Assembly (NCBI GenBank): GCA_013399695.1
Contig: VXAU01002079.1
Coordinates: forward strand, 62,689 to 126,688
Length of the DNA: 64,000 bases
From: Formicarius rufipectus
Taxonomy: Eukaryota; Chordata; Aves; Passeriformes; Formicariidae
Reading direction: 5' to 3'
Shown: piece after piece, positions 21,891 to 35,018 of the stretch
How positions within the stretch are numbered: the stretch's first letter is position 1
Layout: the number at the start of each line of letters is the position of its first letter
Position numbers and translations under genes: made by a program
Notes under the pieces: model-generated
Databases searched by the model: none
What the model saw: the letters and a program-made list of their open reading frames with translations, nothing else
Told to the model about the DNA's origin: nothing

Positions 21891-24800
21891 AAGAAGAAGC
21901 AAGAAAAAGGGAAAAGCCCAAATCTGTGATTCTCCAAAGGGAGCTTAATACAGCCATTGGCCTAAGTTACATGTCTGGTCAGTGGCTGAGCACTAAATTA
22001 GAGAAATAACATGTTTCTTCACCCCACTCATACCCCCACTTTTCCTCTGTCTCAATCACTGGGCCATCCTGTGCTGTGTTTGGAGTCCAGCAAGGCCAGA
22101 ATTCAGATTTCCTTCCCATGGTCTACTATTTCCTACCAGCCCTCATGTGACCCTCAGAGGTGTCTATTTGATAGATAATTGAGAGCTTGGGGACTTGGGT
22201 GACCTTCAAAGAGTTAAGCTGGACTCAAAACTGCCTACAACAGAAGATCAGGTCTAGATCAGCACCCTAGAACTTTAAACTTTGGTTTAAAGTAATTTTC
22301 CTTACAGAAATGCTTAGTCAAATGCAAAAGTCATGAAGGTAGTTCATCCCAAGTGATCCACAAATCCAATAACCTACCACAGCATCAGCTTCATCTTCTA
22401 GTTTGATGGGTATATCCCACTGTGGGAATGAGGAGCTCGGTGCTCTGCTGCAGCAGGTGGTTAGGAAGTGATGCTGTGTCCTGAGATGGAGTTTGGAACT
22501 GGGAAAAGGGGGCTGAGGAGGTCAAGTGAAGCCTCAGACACATGTGGCTGGAAGCCTGGAGAGAATCCACCACACATGGGACCAGCAAGCTGTGAGCCTC
22601 CTCAGGAGGGGAAACATCAGCCCTTTGGGTACTGAGACACTGGCTTAGACTCCTCAGTGGGAGGATCCTACAGGCAGACAGCAATGCTGGATAAATACTG
22701 AGGGACAGGGAACCCGTGGCATGCCTTGCTATGAATTTCTTGCAACAACTCTTTTCTTTTGCCCAGTGACTTGATGATTGCCTTGAATCCAAATTTAAGC
22801 AGCACTCAGTCATGATTTAAAGGCCTCAAGTCATAGCAAATCTACTGCACATCTGAAAAGGAGGTTGTGACAATTAATTGGGCTCTGGACAAAGACTTCT
22901 TATTTCCTCCTTAACCTTCAGGAGCTCCATCTTAGTGGATCTTGCTGTTCTTGTGTCTGTAGGTTTAAAAGACCCTCCAACTAGAACTGATCACTGAGAA
23001 TAAAGGGACCTTCTGCCATCTTTGCTACTTCAAAATGAGAACAAGGTGGTTTCTCAGCAGTGTAATCAAAGGGAACCAGATGTGAGGAGCTGCCATCTTG
23101 CAGCAGAGCACAGCTGGATCCCAACACACAGACACACCTGCAGATGTAGCACAGCTTCCACAGGCAGGAAAACCTCCAGCAGAGCAAAGAGGAGCTGCCT
23201 CCAGCCACTGGGCTTGGTTTTGGTGGATCTGAATTCCATGCAGGTTTGTCAGGTTGCTGGTTATTTATTCCCCCTCCAGCTCTCAAGGGAGGATCAGCAT
23301 TTTCAGGAGCAGCCCCTCTCCAGGCCCTGGGGAGGAAGGAAATCAGTGCTGCAGATCCAAAGTGTTCAGACCACCACAAATTACAACTCAAGAAGGGCTG
23401 TCTGGACCAGAGCACATAAGGGATTTCATTCAGGGTTACTTTCTTGTTGTTATATTGGACTTTTTTGGAGTTAGCAAAAAATTGTCTCCTTTTTGAAACC
23501 AGGCTTAGCAGTGAAGGGATGATTGAAGCTGGAAGTCAAGGCTGACAGTGCCTTTTCCTTGTGTTCTAGGAATAGAAAGAGATATCTATACATCTCTAGA
23601 GGGAACAGAGAGTTATTTAGCCCTGTATATCCCAAGGCAAAGCTGGACTCAGGCCATGCTGCCTTCCCTCCTTCCCACCCAGGTACTGCAAGGTGGGATG
23701 GTGTAACTGACACCTTGGAACACATGGCTCAAAAGCAGTGGGAAGGGCTATTTATTCTGAAGGACAAGTTTGCTGTTTCCTGAGGTTCACATTAATATCA
23801 GATGCATTAAATGTCCATCAGCCACATCTGACCTTACTGTGAGAGAACATTCAGGCACACATTCTTCTGAAGTGTTTAGATGAATACAGGAGACATCAGA
23901 TTTCCCAAATGTCTGCCTTACCTAAACTAAACCTCGTTTACTTTGGAGGAACAGCAGAACCTTTCCGTAAATCCTGCAAAGCATCTTCTGATTGTTCAGG
24001 CACATAAATACCTTTAAAAAAATGTGTGCCTGCAGCTGGGATCCATCCTGCCACATGCCAATCACATGTCTGGTCTTATCCAGTCACGTAGGCAACTCCT
24101 GTCATCAGTGGAGAGTGGACATCACCACGGGGCATCTGCTCAAACCTCCCTTGAATGTCAGTCCAAGGGCTGGGGCCTCTCCCTTTGGGGCACTGTCTCT
24201 GTCTGTTCATCGTAGAGGGAGCCAAGATGTCTAATTTGAGCTATTAGAAGTCTGATTCTGTCTAAGTTAAAAGAGACAGATCCCACCCTCCACAACTGCA
24301 TCGTGGAGACCAGTCAATCATGCTGGAGAAGCACCTTTCCTGAGTTTGCCAAGAGCACAGGGTGATATCACACAGGGTGCTTTGGGTTGGTGCCTTGCAG
24401 GAATGCTCAGAGTTTACCAGCAGGCAGGCTTGCCAATCAAGTTTGAGGTTTAAACCCTTAAATGTTATCCTAAAGCAAATATCAGATCAAGTATTTTAAG
24501 TATTTTGTTAGCCAACCACCCAAGTTAGGAGGAAAGAGAAATGATACCACGCAACAGAGCTAATTTGCCAGCACTGATGGAATGCTGAAGTTTAACTCCA
24601 TCAGAATAACCAGACAGAAGGAATAAGGCACAAAGAAATGCACAAATAATTTAGAATAATAAATAGAGGTGGTATTTCCTGTAGCTGACCACCTAAAGAC
24701 ATGCTGCCTCTGGTAAACTCTCTGCTTTTCCTTAGACATCAGCATTGAAAACATCAGCTGCAGCCTTAGAGCAACCAGGGGAATTGTGGCTGCCTCTGAA

Positions 24801-27385
24801 GCAATGGAGCAGCAGAGGATCACCTCCAGGAACATGCCAGGGAGTGAGCAACACTCCCCAGAGCAGCCCAGTGTGCCAAGACAGCCCATCCATCAGGGCC
24901 TGCCCAGGACAGCTTTATGGCTCTCATGGACCAGGCTGGTCATTCCAACACGGGCACGTGGGCACCACATGGCACGAGGAGATACAGCCCAAGGGCAGGA
25001 ACTGGCATTTCCATCTTCAGCACAGCCACACTCAGTGCAAGGGGCAAAGCAGGGGGCACAGGGAGCACCAAACACATCCAAACACATCCCACTGTGCCGC
25101 AGGGAAACAGCTCCCGGACACTGGGGTGGGAGCAGAGCATCCCACTGCACGGGAGGCAGTGTCGTGGGGACTGGGGGTCCTGCCCCTCACCCTGCAGCCC
25201 CCAGAGTGCCCCAGGCCAGGACAACCAAATGGACAGGCTCTGCTGCTGGCCAGGCTTGTTTGATCCAGCACACTCCTCTGAGCAGTGGCTTTCCACCCAG
25301 CCCCAACCCCAGGTCACTCTACTGGAGTCTCCCCCCAAGTGCAGGGACCTCAGAGTGTGGGAAAGCCAATGCCTGTGAACTTACATCTTGAACTGGAATA
25401 TCCCCATTAATTATGGCTTTGTAGGGATGTTGCCAATGGGAAAGAATTTCACAGATGCAGGGGCTGTATCTTTCTCCATCCCCTCCTTTTATTCTTCCAA
25501 GATAGACCAAACGATCTGGTAGCATATGAAGCTTTTAATTATTCCCAAAGCCCTTGGCTCTTCCCATAGAAAGGGCCAGAGTTAAATTCTCCCTGGAAAG
25601 GTAACAGAGCATGGATCCTGACATGAAAGCAGCCAAGAAGGCAGGATGTTTGCAGCCTGTGAGAAAGGCCTGAGACCCTGCATGACAATATTTAGAAGCC
25701 CATCCAAAATCCCAAGTTCTAAACTTAGCTCCAAACACAGCACATCCAGATCTGAATCTGTTTTGTCTCTGGAAAAATACATGTTCTGCAAATTTTATTA
25801 TTTATTCATCTCATTTGTTTTTCTTGGTCATCCCAGACACAGGATGGGAATTATTTTCAGACAAGATTCAGGGTAGTTGTAATTAGGCTTTTATCATTAC
25901 AGGAAAAGGGTGTTCTGCAAATGTGAGATTTGGAAAGAGGATATGGAGGCTTCCCAAGGCAGTGCTGGCATCCAACCCTGGCTGAGCAACAGCTCCTCAG
26001 TGCAAAGAGACAAAGCTCAGCACCTGCCCAACACAGCCCCTGCAGGGCTCCCTGTGGTGAGACAGGAGTCCAGGGCCCCAAAGCTGCAGGAGCTGGTTCC
26101 TTCACAGCTGCAGACAGACGGATGCTGGACAGTCCACACAGAGCACAGTCTGCTTCTCTAACATGTGATTCTTACAGCAACTTTCATCCCATCTCTATGA
26201 GGTTCTGTGATTCTATCCAATGGGCTTGATCAGTGCAAGGATCTGCCCAACATCCTGCTGGCTCCCAAGGGGGTTGGGAAGCATCAGCCTTGTCATATAC
26301 CTGCTAAGGACATCACTTCTCCTCCCAGTTATCCTTGGATACTTTTCAGTAGCACAATCAAATAAACTTTGACACCCTCAGGGCAAAGAATGACCTCAAA
26401 GGTCCACAAAGCTCCCCAAAGACAGGCTGGGCTGCTCCAAAGGCTGGTTGGAGAAAGGGAAAGGACGAGCACTAAGGGTCAGTGGCTGCTTGCCCAGGTC
26501 CATCTAGAGGAGCCCCAGACTGGGCTTGACTCAGGGGTGATGGAATTGCAGCAGCACCACACCAGGCAGAAAAACCCCAGAGCAGATGAGGAAAAACAAC
26601 CTGGGCACTGGTGGCCAAGAAAACCAACAGAGAATCCAGGACACAAGCTGAGCGTGGACAGCAAAGCTCAGCTGGCAGACACCCTGTGTCCAAGGCAGGG
26701 AGGGGAAGGAAGCCTTGGTGTGGTCACAAGGAAAAGCCTGAAAGCTGAGTCCACTGTGCATGAAGCCACCCAAACCCTGGCTGAGGAGGGACAAAAAATG
26801 ATGTCAACATACACCTATGCCAGGCACAAGGTTGTATACAACATGTAACTCATGAGCTCTATTCAACAGCTACACATTCAGCATGAAAGAAGTGGCTCTT
26901 TGAAGAGCTGGATCACATCTCCATCACCCAGGGGACAAAACAAGAGGTGCTGGTTAAAGTGGGTGTCCCATCCCACTGGATTGCATGGAGAACTCTCCCA
27001 ACCCTTCAGCTGCCTCTGCTGTACAGCAGGGACTGGCTGCAGCTGGTGGTGGAAGGTTATTGTGCTAATATTTGTAATTCCTTGGAGAGTCTCAGACCCC
27101 AAGTACCACTAGAGGAGGGCAAAGCATTGTATTAGGAAGAACCATTTGTTATCCCCCTGTCTCACAATCTCCTGCAGGTGATGGCCAAACACTGTTCCAT
27201 GGGTGGGCTGTTCCTGGTGCTCAAGGTTTTTGTTTTCTTCTGCACCTACTCTGGCTGAAATTTGGAAGGCAGAGATGCCAAGTGCCTGCATTCAGAGGGA
27301 TCCACTCCCCTGCTAAGCAGAGGCAGCCCCAGTCTGCCCAAGTGTCTCCTCGCTGCTTTGCTTACCAGAGAACTCAAGCTACTTT

Positions 27386-27401
27386 AATATAATATTATAT
27401 T
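27386..27401. other. Perfect 16-bp AT palindrome
   Basis: AATATAATATTATATT is its own reverse complement. Made only of A and T, so it can arise by chance in AT-rich DNA. Confidence 0.9.
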
Positions 27402-28005
27402 TAATATAGGCATGAGAAAGGGAAGGGCCTTCAGCTGGAACATGGGTTCAGTCCAACACTTAGATCCTCAGAATGGAAAATTCACAGTCCCTGAAGAGGA
27501 GAGAGCCTGGGCTGTGGTTTCTAGAGAGAGAAATTTAATACAAGCTTGTAGAGTAAATAAACTGCAATCTCATCCCAAACCTTCAGTCCCAGGAAGAGAG
27601 AAAGAAATCCTGGTTTTGACGCTGGAGTGAGGAGCAAGGAAAAACCAGCTGCAAGGCTGGGATGAGCCCAGGCAGGCTGGTGGGCATGGCATGGCACTGC
27701 TCCTTCACAAGGGCTGTGGTCCAGTGGCTGGTGCCCACGGGATGGGGATGCCACGTCCCACAACATCCCCCATCAACCGGGTCTGTCCCCGGTGATCACG
27801 GTGGGTGGGGCAGGAGGCAACTCCAAGGGGCAGGGACAGGAAATTTCCCTCAATCCTCATTAATCCCCAAAGATGCTCCTGTGTCACAGAGCAAGGATCA
27901 GCCTGCAGAGCATCATTGTAAGCTTCAAACATGCCCACCACAAAACTTCCCCGGCCATAAAAGACCAAGGCAAAACCATCCCAGAAGAGCAGCATCGTAA
28001 GCTGG

Positions 28006-28050
28006 TGGCCAGCTCTGTCGGCTGCTGGCCAGCTCTGTCGGCTGCTGGCC
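28006..28050. repeat. 20-bp tandem duplication, 2.25 copies
   Basis: TGGCCAGCTCTGTCGGCTGC is repeated head to tail at 28006-28025 and 28026-28045, followed by TGGCC. The two full copies are identical, so the duplication looks recent. Confidence 0.95.
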
Positions 28051-28180
28051 CTGGGTTTTCATTTCCACAAGTGTCTCATTTCTCTCCCTTTGCAAAAGGG
28101 AGCTGGAAAAATCCTTCCCCCTCTCCTCCTTTCTTTCTCCCCTCCTCACAGCTGCTCTTTGAGGAAGGCCGTACCTAACA

Positions 28181-28975
28181 ATTATTCAGGGAAACATTAT
28201 GTTGACATTACTGTTTAGAAAATAAAAAAGGGTTTTTAAAGCTTGAGAGTAACATCGTGACCATATAGCACTAGTGAATGATTAAAAATTTAGATGACTG
28301 CCTTTGAAACAATAAAAAGCTTTCCAAGCTTCTTAATGAGCAGCTATCAGAAATAAAGCATTTAAAACTTCAGAAAGTGCCTCTGTGGAAATTTCATTGT
28401 CTTTGATGCTGTAAAATAACTGCAGGGTGGATTCATTTCAAGTTCTTTTTAGCATACTGGTCGTTTAGAAATATTGGGAGATATCTTTCTTAGCAATATG
28501 TGGGGAAAACAATGTCTTGGTCGCTTTCATTTATCTGCAATTTGACAGGAGTGCAGTTTATTAACTTGAAAAGAGACAGATACATTATCTGAAACACAGA
28601 GAGTATAGTGGGTATTGCCTCCTTTTTATACCAGTGGGAGTCCATGACACTTTGAACTTGCTCACCATTAAACGCCTTCCTGAGTTGTTGAAGAGGCCTT
28701 TAAAAAGGGAGCCTGTGCATTTATGATGTAAATTCGTTATTTTGACACTCTTTGAAATCTGTCATATTCACGTCCAATTTAATGCACCGCAAAAAATTCT
28801 TTTCTTTTAAAATACTTTTCTTTTAAGATTTCAAAGCCATTTTCATGTAGAAAACTATTGTTATACCTAATATATCCTGAAAGTGTTTTAGCAAAGGAAC
28901 TTATATGATTCTGTTTTAAGTCATGTCAGGTTTTAAAACATGTCATTTCTTCAAATAAGCTTTGACCACGCTACC
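28181..28975. promoter_or_regulatory. AT-rich repeat-free block, best candidate conserved non-coding element
   Basis: Nearly 800 bases of AT-rich, stop-dense DNA free of microsatellites and transposons, with an even motif-rich texture: ATGATTAAAAATTTAG, CTTAATGAGC, CAGTTTATTAAC, CCATTAAACGCC, TTTATGATGTAAATTCG, CCAATTTAATGC. It ends at a T-run (28976-28991). It contrasts sharply with the GC-richer flanks. This is how long vertebrate conserved non-coding elements usually look. I cannot see conservation directly, and I do not recognise a specific enhancer or neighbouring gene. Confidence 0.4.
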
Positions 28976-28991
28976 TTTTTTTTTTTTTTTT
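28976..28991. repeat. T homopolymer
   Basis: A run of 16 T, with no associated retroelement body. Confidence 0.95.
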
Positions 28992-30449
28992 CATTAGTTA
29001 AAGTGCACTTGATTTCCATGGATACAATTAGCCAGAATATCTGCTCTGGGATCATCATTGGATCAAACAGGGTCCTTTCAGGCTGTGTTTGGCAGAGCAA
29101 TTGCCCACATATCTGAGATCAATACAGCCCAGCACACGGGTAGGGAGATGCAGAGAGCCGAGGGCTGGCTGGGCCAGTGGGGAATTGCAGGAATTGTACT
29201 GAAGCACAGGGTATTTAACGAGAGCCTGGGCCAGGGGGAAATTAAACAGCTCCTTTTAAACCATGGAGCTCTGAGTATTTCCTCTAAAGGTGGAGTGGGG
29301 TGAGGAGGAGCAGGAAGGGAGGGGGCCACGCAGCAGCTTGTGCCATCCAAGTTCAGTTTATTTCTGGTCAAACCCAAGGCTGGCACGTTTCAACTCCGTC
29401 TTCAATCCAAACAAACCTCCTTAGGCTCGCTAATCCTCATTACACAGTGGATTTCAGCTGTACCTGCACTTCTTTATCAGTTTGCAAGATATTTTCAGCC
29501 GGTACAGAGGTCTTCATGCAGCTCTGCTTCAAAGCCCTGTACAGAGGAGGTTTTGTACAGAGTTTCAGACAGTGTTTACTGATGCCTTATCACTTTGGGA
29601 GAGGAGGTTGGTGGGCAGGGGGAACACATTTCTCCAAAGCACTGCAGATTCATCCTAATCTAGGGAAGCGATCAAATAAGAGTTTCAAAGATCTCCTACT
29701 ACAAAGGAAGGCATTAAGCTCACTCCTTGCCTGCCCCAACTCCAGGGCTGTTTTGGAATACATGGAACTATGTCTGTAACATGGAAGCACCTTCCACTGA
29801 TGGTTTAAGCACCATTTCACATGTCCCCAGTGGCTGGGTTTAAAACATGGTGTATCCTGAGCGAGACAAACCAGGAGAATCATTACTGCAGTGGCATTTA
29901 ACCCTATAATTGGGTGGGTTTTGGGCCCTGATTTTATAAGGTCACCCTGTTATTTCCTTTGCTGGCTGGCTTGTGATGGTGCTCTCACATGTTATTACTC
30001 TCTTCCATCACAAGGAATGATATTTCGGGACTGAAAGGGCGAAAGATTTGTAAGGACTGTCCTTTCCCACACTGTGATTGTCTGAAAGCTTCAAACAGTC
30101 AAAGGCTGAGTGGAAACATGCCTTAGATGGTGTCTCTGGGGCAGAAATCCCCCCTGGTCTAGGGGGAGAAAAGAACCATAAGGATCTGATCATTTTATGG
30201 TTTGATCACTTTGTCCCCCTGCAAAGGGAGGATATACTTTCCTGACAGAGCTTGTATCAGATATTAAACCAATCCTACACTTGAGCTCAGTAAAAAGGCC
30301 ATTAAATCTCACAACTTGAAAAAGGCATCTTGATCCTTGCAGCAGGGAATCCTGCAGTGCTGGCTGCCTGCTGACCCCACGGCCCGGCCGTGCTCACTCA
30401 CAGGATTCATCCCTGCTATCATTTCCCCCAGTCTCGCATTTCCTTGGCA
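28992..30449. other. Single-copy non-coding sequence
   Basis: Nothing recognised. The frame 29300-29779 plus (159 codons) has no family signature and the region shows no matching repeat. Confidence 0.5.
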
Positions 30450-30720
30450 CGAGCAAAACCTTGGGCTGCCTGAGAAAATGCTTTGAAATGGTGCCTAATT
30501 GACTTGGGCCTGGCTCAGGGCAGAGTACACCACACAAACCACCAGAACATCAATCAGAGGCAGAGAGGATGTCCCCGAGTTTGGCTCGAACTGCAGGGTA
30601 TTTCCTTTGCCAAAAGCATTTTAATCACGCCTAAGTACAGGTTTGCTGTGGCAAGAGAGACCGACCTGTTCCAGCGGCTGATTTTTCCCACAGAAGGGAA
30701 ACTTCTGTCAGGCATCCCAG
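30450..30720. other. Single-copy block, possible conserved element
   Basis: Repeat-free, with scattered CpGs (CCCCGAGTTTGGCTCG, ATCACGCC, CAGCGGCTG) and cores such as CCTAATTGAC and TTTTAATCACGCC. Weak, composition-only evidence for constraint. Confidence 0.25.
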
Positions 30721-33640
30721 GAAACAGCCCAGGGTTCATTGCACCAACTGCACTGACTTCACCAGCCTTATCGTGTCTCTCCTCTTTCCACTCCCACAGT
30801 CAAAGCCACGTTTCTGCGTCTCCAGGAGCAGCGTTTCCATCCCAGTTCCACGGTGCAAAGCTTGGGCTCTGTGCTCCCCCTTCTCCTTCCTGGGTTTTGT
30901 GCCCTTTCCCCTCACTCCCCCCTCTCCGATTAGGGCTTGCCAGCTCTGATAGTGCTTCCCTGGCAGAGGAGCAACAGGAGCCAGTTGTTGTGGATTAAAA
31001 CAAAAGGTATTAGTTCAAGGAGACTACAGAAAACAAGCAAAACCTGTGGTTGTCTCAGGCACGACAACCCTGCTCAAGAGAGCCTATCTGCACCCAAAAT
31101 TAGGGCTTCTTCGTGCCTCAACACTCTCCTGGATGAACTAATCACTTACTTAATGACTATCATTATCAAACATGACTCTTGGGTTCAAATGTCTCAATTT
31201 TTGGTCATGCAAATGTCAGACACGGAACATTTCCACTGAGTAACCTCTGTGAAACCCAAATCTAAGCAATCACAAACCACATTTAGAAATCCATGCCAAC
31301 AGATACGGCCTCAAACCAAGCAAGGGCTTCATCCTGCCCTTGGAGCAGCTCAGGGGCTGCACCCAGGTGTGGGCTGCTCCTCAAAGTGAAGGTGTGGACT
31401 ATGCTGCCAGTGTGAATTGCCACAGCTGGAATTAGTAAGAAATTAAAAGTCCTGTCTGGGCACGCAGGGGACAGTCATTAATAGCCAGTTCAGTCACGAT
31501 CTCCACTGCCCAGGGGATACAAAAACCTCATTCTTTACCTTTCACTTCCTGTAAAACGGTGCTGACGATACAAACAAAACGAGTGTTTACAAATATCAAC
31601 AAGCGAGAGAGGAGGAGAAAGGGGGGAACAAGTCCATGTAAAGCCACCCTGAGAAATCAGAGATACAGCAGGAGAAATGATGAGATACTGAAGGAGAATA
31701 AAAGCACCACTCTCCAAGAAACCCCCTATGAAACCAGCCACCTTATGACATGTTGCAGCTCATTCTCATGCCCTTGTGTGCAGAGAGTGAACACAAAAAT
31801 GACAACTGACATCCCACCCGACACCAGGCTCAGTTTCTAACCGTGGAGAACTCTGGGAATAGACATGAAATCAGTATTTTATTGAAAAGATTTCAGGGAT
31901 AATTCCAGCTGGACAAAGATGGTTAGGGAATCACACACACGTGTCGAAGGATGGGAGGGACATTCCCCTTGCAGCTTCAGCCACCATTCCCTCTCTGCCT
32001 GGCACAAGAGGGGCTGCTAACTCCTGGGTAATGCCACCATGGTATCCAGGACAGCAGGAGCTGCTCCTTAAGTGTCCAGGTCCAAAGGCTTGGATTGAGG
32101 TGCTGAATCCACTGCCCTTAGTCTGACATGAAACTGCAAGCACAGAGGTCTGAAGGGCAAGATGTTTTGGCAAGAAGCCCCTCTCAACAGGCAGGCTACT
32201 GAATGCTGCACTCCCCTGAGTTCTGAATGGCTTTCAGGCATAGCCCTAAACAGCAAAACAGCAGCTTCCAGGGAAAACCAGAGGAGGACCAAATGTTTCC
32301 CTGTAGCCCTGTGTCCCAGACTCAGAGCCATTCGTCCTGACCCAACATCCTGCACCTCACACCAGCACTCCTGGGACTGGAAGGAACAACCACACACACT
32401 TTTAGGAGAGAACAGTTCATCTCAATGCAAATATTGCCCAATTATGTGAAAGGGCTCAGTGCCTCGGACACATGGGTGCAATTCCTCAAAGAGTCCAAAC
32501 AAAGCAAGAAGTCCTGATCTGTTGTGCAACATCAGCCAAAGAACAAACACCAAGAGGAACATCCTGGCATGAGGAGACAGGCCAGGACATCCTGGTATAG
32601 CAGCATAACTGTGCCCAAGGGGAGTGGTGAGAGAGGATGCTGTGCCATGGAATGGCCTTGGCCACACTTCTCCCAGCTTTGTGCTCCTTAGCTTGCTGAT
32701 CCTCCCCTTCACCTGCACAAGGTGCCCAGCCCAGACCCCTGCAGAGGTACTTTTGGTTTGGCCAGACTTCCTCAACACACCTTTGACTATTATTCACTTC
32801 ATAATTTTGCTATTTATCTGTCATCTGATTGTTTTTTTCTGCCTCCTGAAACAGTCTGCAAATCCTGATGTGAGTATTGTTGGAAACAATAAAAGTTTTG
32901 AAAAAACCCATAATAATAATAAAAAAAAACCTGACAAGAAAAACATAAAAAAGAGGCAATGAAATATCTCCCAGACAGAAAGGGAAAGAGTAAAACTGCA
33001 ACAGTGGGTTGCAAAAGCAAAAATCCATTGAACTTCACCATCCTAGCAACACATCCCTTTGTTTATGAACCATCTGAAGCAAGTTCTACCCTGCAAACTC
33101 CGTGGGGAACCTTGATTTCTCTAGCCAAATTAACTAATTTTCTCCTAACACATACTAAAATCTGGTCATTTGATGTGTCACTCAAGGCTTTTCCTCCATG
33201 TAAACAAAAGCAGCTCCCAGTTTGGATTCCACAGAAGCCCAGAAGGAGGAGGACAGCAATCCCAGCACCCAGGGCTGGAGGATGTGTGCTCTCCACCTGT
33301 GCAGGGCTTTTCATCCAGGAGAAGCATTAGGAGCTCCACTTGTGCAGGGAAAGATATTGAAAATTACTGAAAGAAGCCTATTTTTAAATCTGGCACAGAT
33401 ACAGGAGAGATTATATTCTGATATCATGCTAAAATGATTGTCATTTAAAAACTCAAGCAGGACGAGAGGAAGGCACTGTGACATCATGGTGTCTTCACCT
33501 TGGGACCCCCCTTGTGCTGTACCTTCCCCTGTCCCAGGGACTGAATAACTTCAGACACAGCTGGAAAAAAAATCACAGACACCCCACTAACACAGGCTTA
33601 ATCAGGGATTTATATGGAGCATCATCTGGCCATAAATATA
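30721..33640. other. Single-copy non-coding sequence
   Basis: No gene or transposon recognised. 32785-32965 is AT-rich with an A-rich stretch containing ATA triplets (32911-32932). Frames on both strands at 31931-32797 are without domains. Confidence 0.5.
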
Positions 33641-33712
33641 ATGGAATCAAACTCATTTAGGCTGGAAAAGACCTTTAAGGTCATCGAGTCCAAGGGTAAA
33701 ACCCAACACTGA
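33641..33712 (-). mobile_element. CR1 LINE 3'-end fragment (minus strand)
   Basis: ATGGAATCA, CTCATTTAGGCTGGAAAAG, ACCTTTAAGGTCATCGAGTCC, then AACCCAACACTG match the reverse complement of the last about 70 bases of a CR1 subfamily of the type that ends GACTTGATGATCT...CCAACC. Only the extreme 3' end survives, which is typical of severe 5' truncation during target-primed reverse transcription. Confidence 0.88.
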
Positions 33713-34753
33713 TAAGCAATAGGATGAACTTCAGAGGCACATGAAGCCTACAGGTCTCATGGGATAAGGTCAGCATGAGGATTGCCCCAACCATTTTTCC
33801 CACCTACTGTCTATTTATTAACCCTTGAGATTTTCATTCCTTCATTTCCAAATAATGATTGGGAATGAGAAGTCTTCATCCAGCTCCTTCATGTGTGTGT
33901 CTTGGGTCCCCTCACTCAGGAGAGGGATCCCATGTGCCCCTTTTACAGTCAGACTTTGAATCTGATGCCCAGCTGGGAAGGATCCATCTCATTGCTTTAC
34001 AAGCACTGAGAGGAAAAAAGGCTGGACAAAGAAGAAATGCTGCTTTGAGTGGCCCAGTGCAGTAGGATGGCTTAGTGACATGAAAATTATGATCCACTTT
34101 GTATTTTATGGGCTATAAAACCCAACAGGTTCAGAGCTGCTTTCCCATCCTCACAGGAGACTCCAACAGCTTTGAAGGCACCACTGGGGCTGTGTTTCCT
34201 TTCTCTACGAGAGCTTTTGTCCACCAGAACCAGATGGAGATCTCAAACCTCATTTGCAGTGGAGGTAACGTGCCAGAGACAACATCAAGTGATAACCTAA
34301 ATGGAAAGGCTGATGTGAGCTTAGGCTTTAAAGACTCACAATATCCCTGCTGTCATTTCAGTGTCAAAGTCTGTAAGGCCAGTCAGCCAGACATGGGGCA
34401 CGCAGAGCTGTAAGAGAACCTGGCACCTGTTTCATTTTTAATTTCCATGTGTCCGTAACTGTGTTTGATCTGCTCCCCCAGCACCTAAAGTGTGACTCAC
34501 TACAGAAATTGCAGCTGAAATTCCTGTCCTGGAGGGAAGTGTGACTGGACACTTCAGTCCTACTGAGCCCCCCACTCCCTCCCAGGTTTGCAGTGTCCTC
34601 AGCTGGACTTGATTCTCCCCCAGACCATTTTCCAGATGACCCATTGACCGAGGCACTCCCACAAACAGGGCCATGCCAATAGTTATTTGGAGGAGGAAAA
34701 CAAAGGGCAGCAAACAAAGGAAGCCACTTTAGAAGCATGAGCAGCTGTAGGTA
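33713..34753. other. Single-copy non-coding sequence
   Basis: Nothing recognised between the two CR1 fragments. Confidence 0.55.
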
Positions 34754-35018
34754 GGATGGGAGGGAAATGGCTTCACACTGGCAGGGGAGGGGTTTGGTAC
34801 CAGGAGGGAATTCTTCCCTGGGAGGGTGGGCAGCCCTGGCACAGGGTGGGCAGAGAAGCTGTGGCTGCCCCTGGATCCCTGGAAGTGTCCAAAGCCAGGC
34901 TGGATGGGGCTTGGAGTAACCTGGGCTGGTGGGAGGTGTCCCTGCCCATGGCAGGGGGTTGGAATCAGATGTAATTTAAGGCTGCTTCCAACCCAAGCCA
35001 TGTTATAATTCTGTGTGG
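34754..35018 (+). mobile_element. CR1 LINE 3'-end fragment (plus strand)
   Basis: Follows the CR1 3' end in order: GGAATTCTTCCCTGGGAGGG, GGGCAGAGAAGCTGTGGCTG, ATCCCTGGAAGTGTCCAA, GGCTGGATGGGGCTTGGAG, AACCTGGGCTGGTGGGAGG, TGTCCCTGCCCATGGCAGGG, CTTCCAACCCAAGCCATG and a decayed ATAATTCTGTG tail. There is no open reading frame of ORF2. Divergence is modest, and small indels are present (for example near the CCCTGGATCCCTGG duplication). Confidence 0.96.

Larger units (their letters stand above)
21891..28180. other. Single-copy non-coding sequence
   Basis: A 6.3-kb stretch in which I recognise no CR1, SINE, RNA or coding gene. Frames such as 24786-25391 plus (201 codons), 24745-25263 plus and 26369-26848 plus overlap one another and have no domain. 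Small items inside: a 16-bp perfect AT palindrome at 27386-27401 and a 20-bp tandem duplication at 28006-28050, listed separately. Confidence 0.5.

Noticed and set aside
24745..25391. Overlapping 172- to 201-codon plus frames
   Set aside because: Several frames are open simultaneously on both strands, which indicates low stop density rather than selection.
26198..26218. CR1 octamer tail (TCTATGAGGTTCTGTGATTCTAT)-like string
   Set aside because: The sequence upstream does not match CR1, so the resemblance is too short to call.
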